A stretch of DNA of 64,000 bases from Chitinophagaceae bacterium UBA7600 (GTDB lineage: Bacteria; Bacteroidota; Bacteroidia; Chitinophagales; Chitinophagaceae), in NCBI GenBank assembly GCA_002478885.1, contig DLKC01000018.1:15291-79290 (forward strand), written 5' to 3'. Shown piece after piece: positions 26,474 to 36,394 of this stretch. Numbering within the stretch: the stretch's first letter is position 1; every line of letters starts with the position of its first letter. The notes beneath the pieces were generated by a model that was not told the DNA's origin, made no database searches, and was given only the letters and a program-made list of their open reading frames with translations. The translations under genes were made by a program, and so were the position numbers.

Positions 26474-27025
26474 TTAAATGGTATGAATAATGTCTTTTAA
26501 AAGGGAGTTCTGCTGGTCCTTTTCACTCAGGATCAGTTCTTCGGGTTTTAGTCTCCAGTCGATATTGAATTCAGGGTCGTTATACATTAATCCTCTCTCA
26601 GATTGCTTATGGTAGTAGTTATCGCATTTATAAAAGAACACGGCAAACTCGCTCAGCACAACAAACCCATGGGCAAAGCCCCTTGGTATATAAAACTGTG
26701 TATGCGACTCTTCAGATAGTTCAATCGAATAATACTGCCCGAAGGTCTCCGAATTTTTTCTCAGGTCAACTACCACGTCAAGCACTGCCCCTTGTAACAC
26801 CCTTACCAGTTTAGCCTGTGCAAACTCGCCCACCTGCATATGTAATCCGCGAAGAACACCGCGGGTTGACAAAGACTGGTTGTCTTGTACAAAGGGAATA
26901 TTGATACCCGTAAGCGCAGCAAATTTGTGCTGGTTAAAACTCTCGAAAAAATAGCCGCGGCTATCCTGGAAAATACTGTCATGAACAATATAACAATCTT
27001 TCAATGGGGTTGCTTCTACTCTCAT
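26474..27025 (-). CDS. rfbC: dTDP-4-dehydrorhamnose 3,5-epimerase
   Basis: The 183-residue cupin-fold epimerase converts dTDP-4-keto-6-deoxy-glucose to its 4-keto-rhamnose form. Visible motifs are [35 protein letters not shown] (with the catalytic His) and [26 protein letters not shown] closes the active-site side. Length matches RmlC. It sits between rfbB and rfbA in the same direction. Confidence 0.97.
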   Translation of the reverse strand: MRVEATPLKDCYIVHDSIFQDSRGYFFESFNQHKFAALTGINIPFVQDNQSLSTRGVLRGLHMQVGEFAQAKLVRVLQGAVLDVVVDLRKNSETFGQYYSIELSEESHTQFYIPRGFAHGFVVLSEFAVFFYKCDNYYHKQSERGLMYNDPEFNIDWRLKPEELILSEKDQQNSLLKDIIHTI

Positions 27026-27088
27026 CCTTCTATAATTTGGTTCGTTAGACCCGGTTATACAACCGGGATTGTTTAATGCACTTGCTGC

Positions 27089-28144
27089 TTAGCGGCCTGC
27101 GTAAAGGCCCTCATAATATTTCTGGTAGTCTCCGCTTGTTACATGCTGCAGCCATTCCGTGTTTTGAAGATACCAGTCGATCGTTCTGCCAAGGCCTTCT
27201 TCAAAGGTAACCGAAGGCGACCAGCCAAGCTCCCGGTTTATTTTGCTGGCGTCAATGGCATAACGCAGGTCGTGCCCGGGCCGGTCGGTTACATAATTGA
27301 TGAGTTGTTCACTCGTGCCGGGTGCTCTGCCAAGCCGGTCATCCATCAACTGGCATAACAGCTTTACGAGGTCCAGGTTTTTCCATTCATTAAACCCGCC
27401 CACGTTGTAGCTGTCATGATTCTTGCCATGATGAAAAACGGTGTCGATTGCCCTGGCATGGTCAATCACAAATAGCCAGTCCCTGGTATTCTCACCCTTG
27501 CCATAAACTGGCAGCGGCTTGTTGTTGATGATATTATTGATAAAAAGCGGTATCAGTTTCTCAGGAAAATGATTAGGGCCATAATTGTTGGAACAGTTAG
27601 TGATCACATAACCCATTCCATAAGTCTCTCCATAAGCTCTCACAAAATGATCAGAAGATGCTTTGCTGGCCGAGTAGGGCGAGTTGGGCGAATAGCTGGT
27701 CGTTTCCGTAAAAAAGCCCGTGTCCCCAAGTGTACCGAAAACTTCGTCTGTAGATACGTGGTGAAAACGATGGGCCGCATAATTATCCTTCCAGCGGTGA
27801 CGGGCTATATTCAGCAGGTTTACCGTTCCGATAATATTGGTGTACACAAAATCCAGCGGCGAAGAAATAGAGCGGTCTACATGCGATTCTGCCGCGAGAT
27901 GTATCACATCAGATACCTCGTGCTTTTCAAACACGGTTTCCAAGGCTGCCGCATCGAGTATATTCACTTTTTCAAAAAAATAATTAGGCGCATGCTCAAT
28001 GTCTTTCAGGTTTTCAAGATTGCCCGCGTAAGTAAGCGCATCAAGGTTGATAATCTTATAATCAGGATAGTTGTTTACAAACAGGCGCACTACATGCGAC
28101 CCGATAAAACCGGCTCCGCCGGTAATGAGAATATGCTTGGGCAT
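27089..28144 (-). CDS. rfbB: dTDP-glucose 4,6-dehydratase
   Basis: The 351-residue extended short-chain dehydrogenase oxidises dTDP-glucose and removes water to give dTDP-4-keto-6-deoxyglucose. ILITGGAGFIGSHVVRLF is the NAD-binding motif, HLAAESHVDRSI and STDEVFGTLG follow, and the catalytic YxxxK is in YSASKASSDHFVRAY. NCSNNYGPNHFPEKLIPLFI is the RmlB signature. It starts the rfbBCA set at the downstream end of the locus. Confidence 0.97.
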   Translation of the reverse strand: MPKHILITGGAGFIGSHVVRLFVNNYPDYKIINLDALTYAGNLENLKDIEHAPNYFFEKVNILDAAALETVFEKHEVSDVIHLAAESHVDRSISSPLDFVYTNIIGTVNLLNIARHRWKDNYAAHRFHHVSTDEVFGTLGDTGFFTETTSYSPNSPYSASKASSDHFVRAYGETYGMGYVITNCSNNYGPNHFPEKLIPLFINNIINNKPLPVYGKGENTRDWLFVIDHARAIDTVFHHGKNHDSYNVGGFNEWKNLDLVKLLCQLMDDRLGRAPGTSEQLINYVTDRPGHDLRYAIDASKINRELGWSPSVTFEEGLGRTIDWYLQNTEWLQHVTSGDYQKYYEGLYAGR

Positions 28145-28323
28145 AAGGAAGATTTTAAATATGTTACGTCATTTCCGGCTGCAAAGAAAAGAAATAAATC
28201 GCACGAAAATTATGACATAGAACGTCCCGGAGACTTTCCGCCTTTCTTACTTCCGGCTTTCCGCTGCCGGCTCCAAAAAACTGTGATAAAATGAGAAGGG
28301 AAAAATGAGACGGCGGGAAAAGA

Positions 28324-29376
28324 TCAGTTCTTGTAAAAATCCCTGTACCAGCGGATGAATTGCCTTACGCCTTCCTGTACATCCGTGGTGGGCATATACC
28401 CAACATCTTGTACAAGGCTTTCTACATTCGCATAGGTAACAAGCACTTCGCCGGGTTGCATGGGAAGCATTTCCCGCTTCGCGGGTATCCCCAACGCGGC
28501 TTCAAGCGCATCTATGAAGTCGAGGAGGTTAATGGGCGAATTGTGCCCGATATTGTAGATCTTATACGGCGCACTGGAAGTTGCCGCCGAAGAAGTTTTA
28601 TTGGTCCAGTTGCTGTCTGCCGTGGGCAGGTGCTGCATTGCCCGCACAACGCCTTCAACAATATCATCGATATAAGTGAAATCGCGCTGCATCTGGCCAT
28701 TGTTAAATACCTTGATAGGCTTGCCTTCGAGTATATTTTTGGTAAACAGGAATAAAGCCATATCGGGTCTGCCCCACGGGCCATAAACAGTAAAGAACCG
28801 CAGCCCGGTTACCGGTATGCGGAACAAATGGCTGTACACATGCGCCATCAGCTCATTGCTTTTCTTGGTGGCGGCATAAAAAGAAATGGGATGGTCTACA
28901 TGCTGGTCTTCGGTAAAAGGTATCTCGTCGTTTAGTCCGTATACACTCGAACTGCTGGCAAAAAGCAAATGTTTGATGTTGCCATACCTGCAGCATTCCA
29001 GCAGGTTGGCAAAGCCCACAAGGTTGCTCTGCACATACGCATCCGGGTTTTCAATGCTGTAACGCACGCCGGCCTGTGCCGCAAGATTGATCACGATCTC
29101 CGGCTGATGCACTTCGAAAACCGCTTGCAGTGCCTCCTTGTTTTCAAGATGCAGGTGGTAAAAACGGTAACCCGGGTAAACGGAACTTACGGCGGGCTGG
29201 TTATACTGCATACAGTTGTGATCGATACCGGCGGCATTGAGCCTGCCGTATTTTAACTGCACATCGTAATAGTCGTTAATGCTGTCGATCCCGATAACCT
29301 CATGGCCATCAGCCAGTAGCCGGTTAGCCAAATGAAACCCAACAAAACCGGCCGTACCTGTTATCAGAATTTTCAT
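28324..29376 (-). CDS. NAD-dependent epimerase, UDP-glucuronate 4-epimerase-like
   Basis: The 350-residue extended short-chain dehydrogenase has KILITGTAGFVGFHLANRLLADGHEVIGIDSINDYYDVQLKYGRL, which is the pattern of UDP-glucuronate 4-epimerases (DNxNDYYDxxLKxxRL). NLAAQAGVRYSIENPDAYVQSNLVGF, SSSSVYG and catalytic YAATKKSNE follow. The likely reaction is UDP-glucuronate to UDP-galacturonate; substrate is inferred from motif only. It is one base from the next gene in the operon. Confidence 0.88.
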   Translation of the reverse strand: MKILITGTAGFVGFHLANRLLADGHEVIGIDSINDYYDVQLKYGRLNAAGIDHNCMQYNQPAVSSVYPGYRFYHLHLENKEALQAVFEVHQPEIVINLAAQAGVRYSIENPDAYVQSNLVGFANLLECCRYGNIKHLLFASSSSVYGLNDEIPFTEDQHVDHPISFYAATKKSNELMAHVYSHLFRIPVTGLRFFTVYGPWGRPDMALFLFTKNILEGKPIKVFNNGQMQRDFTYIDDIVEGVVRAMQHLPTADSNWTNKTSSAATSSAPYKIYNIGHNSPINLLDFIDALEAALGIPAKREMLPMQPGEVLVTYANVESLVQDVGYMPTTDVQEGVRQFIRWYRDFYKN

Positions 29377-29377
29377 A

Positions 29378-30580
29378 TCAGTTTTTTATACTATTTGCAA
29401 TGGCGGAAGTATACAATGCCCTGAAGGCTTCCACCTCTTTTTGCTTGGAATACTTCTGGCGTACAAAAGTATAACCTTTGGCGCCCATCTGTGCCCTTAA
29501 TACCGGGTCACCGGCCAGTTTTCCCAACGCTTCGGAAAACTGAACCGCGCTGTGTTCTTTTAACAGGTACCCGGAGGCATTTTCCAGCAGCGTGTCCTTG
29601 ACGCCACCCACGTTAACTGCCACCACGGGTATACTGCACATCTGTGCCTCGATAATACTGACAGGGGTACCCTCATTAAGCGAAGTAAGCGTTACAATAT
29701 CCATCCCGTGCAGCACGGAAGTGATCGGCGTTACCCACGAGGTAAAGATTACCGTGGCAACAGCGTTTTCCGGGCCATCGCTCCACGTTATGCCGGCCTC
29801 ATCCAGCCTGTGCTGAAGGGCCTTTTTAAGTATGCCGTCCCCTACAACAAAAAAACGGGTCCGGGGCACAGCCTGCTGCCGCATGGCAATGACCGTGTCT
29901 ATAAAAAGCCGGTGATTTTTTACAGGTACCATCCTGCCGATAATGCAAATGGCAGTTTCTTCCGGTGAAACCTGGTATTTTTCCCTGAATTGCTGCCTTA
30001 GTGTAGCAGCGTCACGCAACAGCCATGCTTCATCAATACCCAAAGGGATCAATGCGGTTTTACCAGGCGGTACGATCTTGTAACGCCCGGCAATATCAGC
30101 CTGCTGCTCATCACTCAGCACGACAATTTTAGTGGTTATCCGCCCGAGTAGTCTCTCAATGCGAATGATTACCCCCGAAACAAACCGGTTATAGTAGGAA
30201 TGAAAAACATGCCCATGCATCGTGTGCAAGATCACTTTCACACCCCCAAACCAGGCTGCGGGCCTTCCGGTTAAACCCGGCTTCGATCCATGTGTGTGCA
30301 CCACATCGGGACGGAAATCTTTCACTACTTTTTTCAGCCGGAAGAAAGCAGCAATGTCGTTCAGCGGGTTAAGGCTCCTTTTAAGCGAGGCGATCTTTAA
30401 AAAAGAAATCTCCCCCCGGTGGCTCAGTGCTTCATCATACTCCAGCTCGTCAGCTTCTTTCTCGCCATAAACGACCAGTATGTCAAACTGATCTTTTAAC
30501 GCCAACGCAAGTGGAATCGTGTCTATTGACTGGCCGCCAATAACCAACCTGTTTAGTATTATCAGTAAACGTGGTTTCAA
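29378..30580 (-). CDS. Glycosyltransferase family 4 (GT-B) protein
   Basis: The GT-B transferase has an N-terminal fold beginning KPRLLIILNRLVIGGQSIDTIPLA, VVHTHGSKPGLTGRPAAW, and a C-terminal nucleotide-sugar site with LTSLNEGTPVSIIEAQMCSIPVVAVNVGGVKD (E-x7-E pattern). No ATG exists at the expected N-terminus. TTG at 30580 gives a 400-residue protein with a normal N-terminus; the frame is open to another TTG at 30661, which would overlap the upstream gene. Donor and acceptor sugars cannot be told from the sequence. Confidence 0.85.
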   Translation of the reverse strand: MKPRLLIILNRLVIGGQSIDTIPLALALKDQFDILVVYGEKEADELEYDEALSHRGEISFLKIASLKRSLNPLNDIAAFFRLKKVVKDFRPDVVHTHGSKPGLTGRPAAWFGGVKVILHTMHGHVFHSYYNRFVSGVIIRIERLLGRITTKIVVLSDEQQADIAGRYKIVPPGKTALIPLGIDEAWLLRDAATLRQQFREKYQVSPEETAICIIGRMVPVKNHRLFIDTVIAMRQQAVPRTRFFVVGDGILKKALQHRLDEAGITWSDGPENAVATVIFTSWVTPITSVLHGMDIVTLTSLNEGTPVSIIEAQMCSIPVVAVNVGGVKDTLLENASGYLLKEHSAVQFSEALGKLAGDPVLRAQMGAKGYTFVRQKYSKQKEVEAFRALYTSAIANSIKN

Positions 30581-30650
30581 AAAAGTGGAAAGTTTTTTAG
30601 GGTCGTAGGAAATAAGCTGAAAAGTCGCGCAGCAAAAACATTGGTCAGTC

Positions 30651-33600
30651 TTATCGGGCAATAAGGATTTTTATTCTATCATAAGACTTGTTCGCCCCAA
30701 GGTCAACAACTTTCAAAAAATACATCCCCGGTGCCTGGTTGGAAAAATTAAAGGCCATGGTCGTTGCGTTAATGGTATAAACACCCAGCCGCTGGCCATA
30801 AGTGTTGATGATCTGCAGCTGTTTACCAATATAATCCGCACTGAAATAAACAGTAAACGGTCCCTTTGATGGATTCGGTAAAACCATGCTTTGTTTCGAT
30901 TGTACGATCAAGGTGCCGGGAGTATATTCAAAATTATAATTCTGGTCCTGGCCACCCGCCACATAGATCTTGTACACCCCGGGCAGGCTTCCCCTGGCGG
31001 CATTGGTGCTGGCAACCGGTGGCACATCAAGCACAGATTCATTGTCCGTTCCGGCAAAACCGGTAATGCGGTAGGTAAGGGGCGGAAGAGGGTCACCAAA
31101 TGTCATTGTCACGGTATCTGCCGCTACAGATAACATACGCTTATTCACAATAAAATCAGCCGTATCTGAAACAAGCTCATAATAATTATCAGTACCGTTG
31201 GCAAAATAGAATGGATAAACTCCCGCACTGGTAAAAGTGGAGATATCAGGAGTAAGCGTGGGCAACACATCAATGGAACTGAGTGTGTCCCCATTTTCAA
31301 ATCCCCTCACCTGCCAGCTGATCGGCGGGTTTGGCTCACCAAAAAGCTTTGAATTGCCCGACGGTATAAAATACAGCCTGGTCTTGCCCACCCTGATCAA
31401 TCGCTTTTCCAATCCCACCGTCTCCCCCCTGTCATTGATATAGTGAATCCGCAGGAAGGTATTTCCATCTGGTTTTTTCGGTGAAATAATAGTACCGTTA
31501 AATGCAATCAGGGAGCTGTCATCTGCGGTATAGCTAAGCCGGTAAGTATTATCTGAGATCGAATCCAGTCGAGCCGTGTGCCCGTAATGCAGGTCCAAAA
31601 CATCGGGTATAGCCAGGTAAGTTGTTGGCGGACTCTGGTTATTTAGTCTATCTGTTGCCGCAACCCGGTAATAAGTATATTTCTTTGAGATAAAACTCAC
31701 CGGGTAAACCGTATCAGTGGTCGTCGCTAATACAGTGCCGTCTGTTGGATAAAAGCCCCGGTCGTTACTCGCCAGTACCTTGTAAGTAACCGCCTTATTA
31801 CCCGAAGGGTTATGCTGCCATTTTAAAACAAAACCGCTTGACGTAGTGTCATAGCTAAGCTGTTGTGGCGGCATCGGCCCGTGTGGCACAAATTGCCAAA
31901 CCGGGCTCCAGTCGCTCCAGGCGCCTCTTTTGTCCAACGCCCTTACACGCCAGTAGTAGGTCTTGCTGTCGTTGAGCAGGTCTTTGATCTCGGGCTTCAA
32001 CCGGGGATGCGCCAGCGAATCAAAGGAAGAAACATAAATATCAAAATTTGGCGCAAGTGGAAAACGCATCTGCGGATCGTCACTTAGTTGAAAATGGTAG
32101 TCTTTTATCGCGTCTCCGTCGGCATCGGTGGCTACCGGCCAGCTGAACGTAAAATAAGTGCTGTCCACACTGGCTGCATTAGCCGGGAATACAGGATTGG
32201 CCGGCATAACAGGCCGGTGGTTAGCACTGTTCTCATCCCATAATAAAGAAACCGCCAGTTGCTGCCCCGCACGCTTCGCGGAAGTGATCTTGATATTGTT
32301 GTCCCCGGTTTTTAACCGGGGGAGAAAAAATTTGCTCACCTGGAAATCTGCATCAATACGCAAAGAATCGATGGCGCCCGCAACATTCACCTGTCTTGTG
32401 GCATTGTAGAAATTAAGTTTGAAATAGATATGGTAAACGGCTGGTTTTACCAGTGGCTGTATCAGCGTGTCTAAAAGAAAGCTGATATTTTTCAGTCCCG
32501 TATCCTTGCTGCTGTAAATATCCTTCCAGTTTAAAAGGTCTTCAGAATAAGAGATCGTAAACAGGCTTGTTTTATTGGGGACATGCACTGTCGCATGCAG
32601 ATTCCCGCCGGTAAGAACAAACGGGCAACCCAGTTTTACAATGCTGTAATAATTGTTCTGGTACACTTTTGCCTCAGCACGTATATCGGCATCAGAGGCG
32701 CTGTACTGCTGTTTGCCACTGCCGATAAAAGACAAGATATCCGTTTCTGCGGGTAACGTGCCGTTGCCGCCTGCGGTCAACTGGTGGTACCTGGTAGCTG
32801 AATCATAAAAGAAACTTACTGTCTCGTTAGGTCGTAAAGACAGGAAGGAGTTATGCCCTGAAACGCCATATTCGAGAAAACCTGACCGGTAATTATCCGG
32901 TGATATCAGCGTCTTAAAATCAGTGAAATTCTGGGCAGAAGAATACGGGTATAATTGGGGAAAACGCTTTGTTCTTACATACAGGTACTTATCCATTCTC
33001 AGGTCATCATAAGACGCCAGGTTATTGTTATCAAACTTAAGATAAAACGCTTGCTGGTCGGCATCTATCACCGCGTAACTGCTGTCAACCTTCACTTCTG
33101 TAATGCCATGGGCGCCGCTGTTGAGGCCCCATATCCACAAAGAATCGCCGGTTTTCACGGCATTGAGCATTTTTACGGTATTGCTCATTACAAAACAATC
33201 GCCATAGCCATACTCCGTAAGAAATTTTACCGGGTCCTGGCTCTCGACAGAAGAAATAGCCTCCGGCTTAAAGAAATACACATGATTATCCGAGACAAAT
33301 TTCCATAAGGCCAATGCATTTTCCTTTGCTGATGTATAACCCTTAAAAACTTCGTCCGCAATATGATCAAGGTTTTGCCAGTTGCCACGGTCGTTAAAGG
33401 AAAAGCTGATACTGTCAACAGTTGTGCTGCCCGTGTTTGTTATCGAAAATGATTTCAGTGGTTCAAACCCGGGCTTATAGTAACGGTAAAGATTAAAACG
33501 GTAACTCACTGCATCTCCGGCACTGTTATCGCGATCAAGCAGCCCACCCGTGGTTAAATGAAGGATGGTATCACCCAAAACAGTAAACGTGTTGCTTTTG

Positions 33601-33668
33601 TGCAGCAATTGGGCATGGCTGGCCTGTACCGCAACAGTACAGCAAAACAGGAATGGTATTTTCAACAT
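30651..33668 (-). CDS. Secreted multidomain protein: transglutaminase-like, Fn3, MBG, T9SS sorting domain
   Basis: Unusual cargo inside a polysaccharide locus. The 1005-residue protein (ATG 33668) has a signal peptide (FLFCCTVAVQASHAQ), then a transglutaminase-like domain with a Cys-His-Asp triad: C158 in GYGDCFVMSNTVKML, H187 in GAHGITEV, D202 in YAVIDADQQAF. Beta-sandwich and fibronectin-III-like repeats follow (about 490-690; YYWRVRALDKRGAWSDWSPVW), then MBG-type repeats (FGDPLPPLTYRITGF) and a C-terminal T9SS type A sorting domain (LPNPSKGPFTVYFS...GMYFLKVVD). It may act on peptides or cell-surface proteins outside the cell; the reaction is unproven. Confidence 0.8.
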   Translation of the reverse strand: MLKIPFLFCCTVAVQASHAQLLHKSNTFTVLGDTILHLTTGGLLDRDNSAGDAVSYRFNLYRYYKPGFEPLKSFSITNTGSTTVDSISFSFNDRGNWQNLDHIADEVFKGYTSAKENALALWKFVSDNHVYFFKPEAISSVESQDPVKFLTEYGYGDCFVMSNTVKMLNAVKTGDSLWIWGLNSGAHGITEVKVDSSYAVIDADQQAFYLKFDNNNLASYDDLRMDKYLYVRTKRFPQLYPYSSAQNFTDFKTLISPDNYRSGFLEYGVSGHNSFLSLRPNETVSFFYDSATRYHQLTAGGNGTLPAETDILSFIGSGKQQYSASDADIRAEAKVYQNNYYSIVKLGCPFVLTGGNLHATVHVPNKTSLFTISYSEDLLNWKDIYSSKDTGLKNISFLLDTLIQPLVKPAVYHIYFKLNFYNATRQVNVAGAIDSLRIDADFQVSKFFLPRLKTGDNNIKITSAKRAGQQLAVSLLWDENSANHRPVMPANPVFPANAASVDSTYFTFSWPVATDADGDAIKDYHFQLSDDPQMRFPLAPNFDIYVSSFDSLAHPRLKPEIKDLLNDSKTYYWRVRALDKRGAWSDWSPVWQFVPHGPMPPQQLSYDTTSSGFVLKWQHNPSGNKAVTYKVLASNDRGFYPTDGTVLATTTDTVYPVSFISKKYTYYRVAATDRLNNQSPPTTYLAIPDVLDLHYGHTARLDSISDNTYRLSYTADDSSLIAFNGTIISPKKPDGNTFLRIHYINDRGETVGLEKRLIRVGKTRLYFIPSGNSKLFGEPNPPISWQVRGFENGDTLSSIDVLPTLTPDISTFTSAGVYPFYFANGTDNYYELVSDTADFIVNKRMLSVAADTVTMTFGDPLPPLTYRITGFAGTDNESVLDVPPVASTNAARGSLPGVYKIYVAGGQDQNYNFEYTPGTLIVQSKQSMVLPNPSKGPFTVYFSADYIGKQLQIINTYGQRLGVYTINATTMAFNFSNQAPGMYFLKVVDLGANKSYDRIKILIAR

Positions 33669-33871
33669 CTTTAGCAACTGCCGTTGTTTTGTTGGTTTGG
33701 TAAGTTTGATGCGGCAGAGTTTAAGGCACCCGTGACAAACCGTGCTGTGGGGGGTGCACGTTTATTGTCCCGGTTATATAGGTTAATCCTTTTTATGCTT
33801 TTATTTACAGCCCCGGCTTTTTCTCACGATCCGTTCCCGTCTCCCACCCATTCACCATTGACCATTCCCCC

Positions 33872-35233
33872 TCACTGCTCCAGCTTCCACTTCGCGCCCC
33901 TGTCATTGCTTTGAAACATAAACCTGGGGTACATGTCTTTGGTATAGGTATTCCAGAAAGTAAAGCTAACATAAACTTTGCTGCTGTAGTCCATCGCGGC
34001 CTTAAAATAGTAAATGCCGTAATTGTCCTTTGTTTTTGCACTAAAATCTTTCGGGGGCGATGCCAGCAACTGCTCTTCACCCCACCCATGCTGCGGGTTA
34101 AACTTTTGAAAATATAACCCCGGCTTCGGTTTATAAGCAGAAAAGAAAACATAGATATTATCATCTTTATCTTTCATTGCCATCGTATAAACCCGCGGGC
34201 CTTTCAGCGTCGCCGCAAGCGCAAAGGTATCCGTTGCAGCATCCTCGCTTAGCTTTCTCGTATAATCATAGCAGTCGCCTGCCTGCGGACCAACCAGTAC
34301 ATGTTGCTGGCCGTTGCCCAGTGTCACGATCACCGGTGTTACATGCGCATCGGGATAAGGGAATTTTGATGCTATTGCCAGCGGTATTCTTTGCTGTTTA
34401 CCGTATTTATGCGTGAGCCGGTCATAGTTTAAAATCACAATGGTATTGCCTTCTTTCTTCTCGGGTATTTCATTGTAAGCAATATAGGTAGTGTTACCGG
34501 CCGTTGAAGCAAAAGACTCGCCACCCGTATGTATGGCAAGGCCCGGGCTGTAATTGGTAACCACCTGCTGCCGCAGTTCCGTTAGCGCGCCGCCGGCATC
34601 CAACAGGGGTTCATAAATACCAAACACGTTGATGTCGGCCATAGGTGAAACCTTTACGTTGGTGGATTTGGTAAAACCTATCAGCGGGGGAAGGTCATTG
34701 GTCTCAAAAGGCGATTTCTTTTCAAGGAATGCCATATCAGGTTCACCCGCCAGTTTAAAAGCGGTAAAGCTATGTGCCTGGTCATTTGAATACAACAACA
34801 ACGGGATCCGCGCTTTGAACTTTTTCAACCCTTCTTCATAAGGATAATAAAAGTAAAAGATCAGATATACCCGGTCTTTTTTGTCAACCGTTATGGAGCC
34901 AAGAGCATGAAAAAGCGTATCCGTCGGCATTGGCGTTTTAGGATAAACCTTACTGATGAATGGCAGCAAATTGACTTTCCTTGTCTTGCTGCCTTCCTTT
35001 ACAAACAGGTAGCCATAATTGTCATTCGAGCTCATCTCGAATGAATAGGAGTTGTTCTTCGAATCAAATGCGATATACGTGTCATGCCGGAAGGCAACGC
35101 CTTTTTTCGGGTTGCTGACCTGGAACAGGCCCGTGGAGTCCACAACTTTGTTTTGGGCATGGGAACTGTCGGCGGCCAATGTCACCAAAACAATCGACAA
35201 CAATCTTGCGGCTTTGTAAAAGTTTATTTTCAT
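33872..35233 (-). CDS. Secreted BNR/sialidase-like beta-propeller protein
   Basis: The 453-residue protein (ATG 35233, MKINFYK) has a signal peptide ending near SSHAQ. The rest is beta-rich with recurring patterns such as DTYIAFDSKNNSYSFEMSS, NTTYIAYNEIP, DNIYVFFSAYKP and KVYVSFTFWNTY, resembling the BNR-repeat six-bladed propeller fold of sialidase-like proteins. No catalytic set of sialidases can be confirmed. It lies between a transglutaminase-like gene and a rhamnosyltransferase-like gene; a glycan-binding or glycan-cleaving role is an inference from fold and locus. Confidence 0.65.
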   Translation of the reverse strand: MKINFYKAARLLSIVLVTLAADSSHAQNKVVDSTGLFQVSNPKKGVAFRHDTYIAFDSKNNSYSFEMSSNDNYGYLFVKEGSKTRKVNLLPFISKVYPKTPMPTDTLFHALGSITVDKKDRVYLIFYFYYPYEEGLKKFKARIPLLLYSNDQAHSFTAFKLAGEPDMAFLEKKSPFETNDLPPLIGFTKSTNVKVSPMADINVFGIYEPLLDAGGALTELRQQVVTNYSPGLAIHTGGESFASTAGNTTYIAYNEIPEKKEGNTIVILNYDRLTHKYGKQQRIPLAIASKFPYPDAHVTPVIVTLGNGQQHVLVGPQAGDCYDYTRKLSEDAATDTFALAATLKGPRVYTMAMKDKDDNIYVFFSAYKPKPGLYFQKFNPQHGWGEEQLLASPPKDFSAKTKDNYGIYYFKAAMDYSSKVYVSFTFWNTYTKDMYPRFMFQSNDRGAKWKLEQ

Positions 35234-35258
35234 CGTTTGCAACTGTAAATGGAGAAAA

Positions 35259-36362
35259 TTATTGCCCGGTTAACTGTTTAAATAATTTTTCATAGGCGTC
35301 AATAACAAGGTTCCACTGGTAACTGGCTTTTATTTTAGCCAGGTTACCCTCAATGATGCGGCGCCGCATGCCGTCCAATGTACCAACATCTTTCAAATAA
35401 CCTGCCACATCAGCGCTGTTTTTAAAGAACACACTTTCTTCCGGCAATACCGTTCTGTTAAAACTATTGTCATGCGATATGATAAACGCCTTTGCAGCCA
35501 TTGCTTCGAGCAGTGAAGGGTTGGTGCCACCAACAGAATGGCCGTGAAAATAAATCTGGCAAAAACACCGGAGCGCATCTATTTTCACTTTGTCATAAAT
35601 ACTGCCTGCAAAACGAACAAGCCCGCCTGTGTGCTTATACTTATCAACAAGGTAGGCGCCGTATTTGGTAAAATGATTGCCTACTACAATAAAAGGCAGT
35701 TGCGATCCGGACGCTACAAAACCATCCAGGATTGTCTCAATATTATTCTCCGGTTCAAGCCGGGCAATCAACACATAAAAACCGTTTTGCGTCAGCCCCA
35801 TCTCGCCCAACACCGCAGGGTCGAAAGACTCCACCAGCTCTGCACCATAAGGCAGGTAGAAACTGTCTTTTCCAAAGCTTGTTTTGTAATATTCCTGGAT
35901 GCCGATATTGTCGGCAATAAGATACTTCGATCTTTTTACCGCGATTCGTTCCATCGAACGCATCAGTGCCTTGGTAAGGAAATTCCATTTCGAACGCATC
36001 CACTCCAGCCCATCCATATTGGTAATGAATACCGGGCTGCGCTTGTTCAGCAAAAACATCGACGGCGCCGATGTTCCGTAACCTGCTTCATAGATCACAT
36101 CGAAATTGTTTTTTAATGCATCTTTCAAACTCAGGTAATCGTAAATAAAATGCGCAAAGGACCCGAACTTGCTTTCGGGGCAATAGATCTTACGGATCTT
36201 TACGCCGAGATACGTCTCGCTTCCATAGTTATGAAAGTCCGGCGAGTACACGGTTACATCATGGCCCTTCTGTACCAGCCCCACCGAAATATATTCGGCA
36301 AACTGTTCAAAGCCGCCGTAATTGTTGGGTATTCCTCTTGTTCCTACGATCGCAATTTTCAC
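35259..36362 (-). CDS. Glycosyltransferase with DUF1972 domain (rhamnosyltransferase-like)
   Basis: The 367-residue GT-B enzyme begins KIAIVGTRGIPNNYGGFEQFAEYIS, the signature of DUF1972 proteins related to beta-rhamnosyltransferases, and has a C-terminal transferase half with VGGTNPSLLEAMAAKAFIISHDNSFN (E-x7-E type). With rfbBCA in the operon a rhamnose donor is plausible, though rfbD is missing here. The start codon is GTG at 36362. The gene ends 25 bases before the next gene. Confidence 0.9.
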   Translation of the reverse strand: MKIAIVGTRGIPNNYGGFEQFAEYISVGLVQKGHDVTVYSPDFHNYGSETYLGVKIRKIYCPESKFGSFAHFIYDYLSLKDALKNNFDVIYEAGYGTSAPSMFLLNKRSPVFITNMDGLEWMRSKWNFLTKALMRSMERIAVKRSKYLIADNIGIQEYYKTSFGKDSFYLPYGAELVESFDPAVLGEMGLTQNGFYVLIARLEPENNIETILDGFVASGSQLPFIVVGNHFTKYGAYLVDKYKHTGGLVRFAGSIYDKVKIDALRCFCQIYFHGHSVGGTNPSLLEAMAAKAFIISHDNSFNRTVLPEESVFFKNSADVAGYLKDVGTLDGMRRRIIEGNLAKIKASYQWNLVIDAYEKLFKQLTGQ

Positions 36363-36394
36363 GCAGATGTATTTATCAGGTTATATTTCTTCCT

